Assembly: GCA_019429185.1 (NCBI GenBank)
Contig: JAHYJH010000018.1
Coordinates: 1-40,802 of the forward strand
Source: Vicingaceae bacterium
Lineage (GTDB): Bacteria > Bacteroidota > Bacteroidia > Flavobacteriales_E > Vicingaceae
Length of the DNA: 40,802 nucleotides
Reading direction: 5' to 3'
Part shown: piece by piece, positions 40,698 through 40,802 of the stretch
Layout: every line of letters begins with the position of its first letter
How positions within the stretch are numbered: the first letter of the stretch is position 1
The notes under the pieces: generated by a model
The model's input: only the letters and a program-made list of their open reading frames with translations
What the model was told of the DNA's origin: nothing
Databases searched by the model: none
Made by a program: the position numbers and the translations under genes

Positions 40698-40802
40698 TTT
40701 GTTGTTTTAAAATTTATTTTTCAGCGTAAAATTAGTCTTTTCTGAAAAATTTTAGCTCTGTTTTTCTTTAGATTTCTGTTTTTCTGTGAGCTGAATTTTA
40801 AT
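40698..40802. other. Unassigned sequence after the break in the propeller gene
   Basis: 105 bp with a TAAAATT/AATTTTA inverted pair around 40729-40754, an AGCTC/GAGCT pair around 40754-40794 and two TCTGTTTTTCT-like units. It could be the edge of a mobile element, but no terminal repeat or transposase can be read before the window ends. Confidence 0.35.

Overview
The window is AT-rich DNA from a member of the Bacteroidota, most likely a Flavobacteriales-type marine or freshwater bacterium. Four things support this. Promoters follow the Bacteroidota pattern (TTG or TTTG, about 18-21 nt, then TAnnTTTG), and genes lack Shine-Dalgarno sequences. Two secreted proteins end in type IX secretion (T9SS) sorting domains. 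The tmRNA encodes a GENNYAMAA tag. The gene families (T9SS hydrolase, BioF2/FemAB-like acyltransferases, Bacteroidota-type Tgt without zinc cysteines, ComA) also fit.

Layout. 1-4000: a start-less small ORF, an MBL-fold hydrolase, a cysteine desulfurase and GlmM, with REP-like palindromes. 4084-8311: a TPR protein abutting phosphosulfolactate synthase, a rhodanese, a MITE-like repeat, a DUF368/PopT undecaprenyl-phosphate transporter and a minimal MltG-like lipoprotein. 8312-8972: non-coding, palindrome-rich. 8973-11099: a secreted M28 peptidase abutting a TrpG/PabA amidotransferase. 11100-18141 is accessory: two lipoprotein-like ORFs without start codons, a fossil of the trpG/pabA 3' end, a T9SS alpha/beta hydrolase, a TPR-like protein, a HEPN-type protein, and an AbiEi/AbiEii toxin-antitoxin pair plus a HigA relic lying between two copies of the uvrB 5' end. 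18142-25519: uvrB, an outer-membrane barrel, a membrane pyrophosphatase fused to a YceI domain, and pdhB. 25733-28537: an envelope operon (two acyltransferase paralogues and a polysaccharide deacetylase). 28640-31717: a lysine/alanine-dehydrogenase-like enzyme, tmRNA, a T9SS cargo protein and a long inverted repeat. 31734-37800: an LptF/G permease, tgt, a GT2 glycosyltransferase, an ECF sigma factor and uvrC. 37873-40802: two more copies of the MITE-like repeat bracketing a hypothetical gene, then a broken beta-propeller gene at the edge.

Most noteworthy. (1) A HppA-YceI fusion puts a periplasmic isoprenoid-binding-type domain on an ion-pumping pyrophosphatase. (2) Two accessory insertions about 4 kb apart each carry a degenerate duplicate of the end of the adjacent housekeeping gene (trpG/pabA 3' end, uvrB 5' end), resembling insertion with long target duplication; the uvrB one carries AbiE with a well-formed promoter and a 21-bp operator-like palindrome. 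(3) A three-copy MITE-like family seems to supply stop codons to neighbouring genes. (4) Several intergenic tandem arrays all have a period of exactly 7 bp. (5) Three convincing ORFs have only AUA, UUA or AUU where the start should be. No genome comparison was possible; all paralogy and duplication statements come from reading the sequence by eye.
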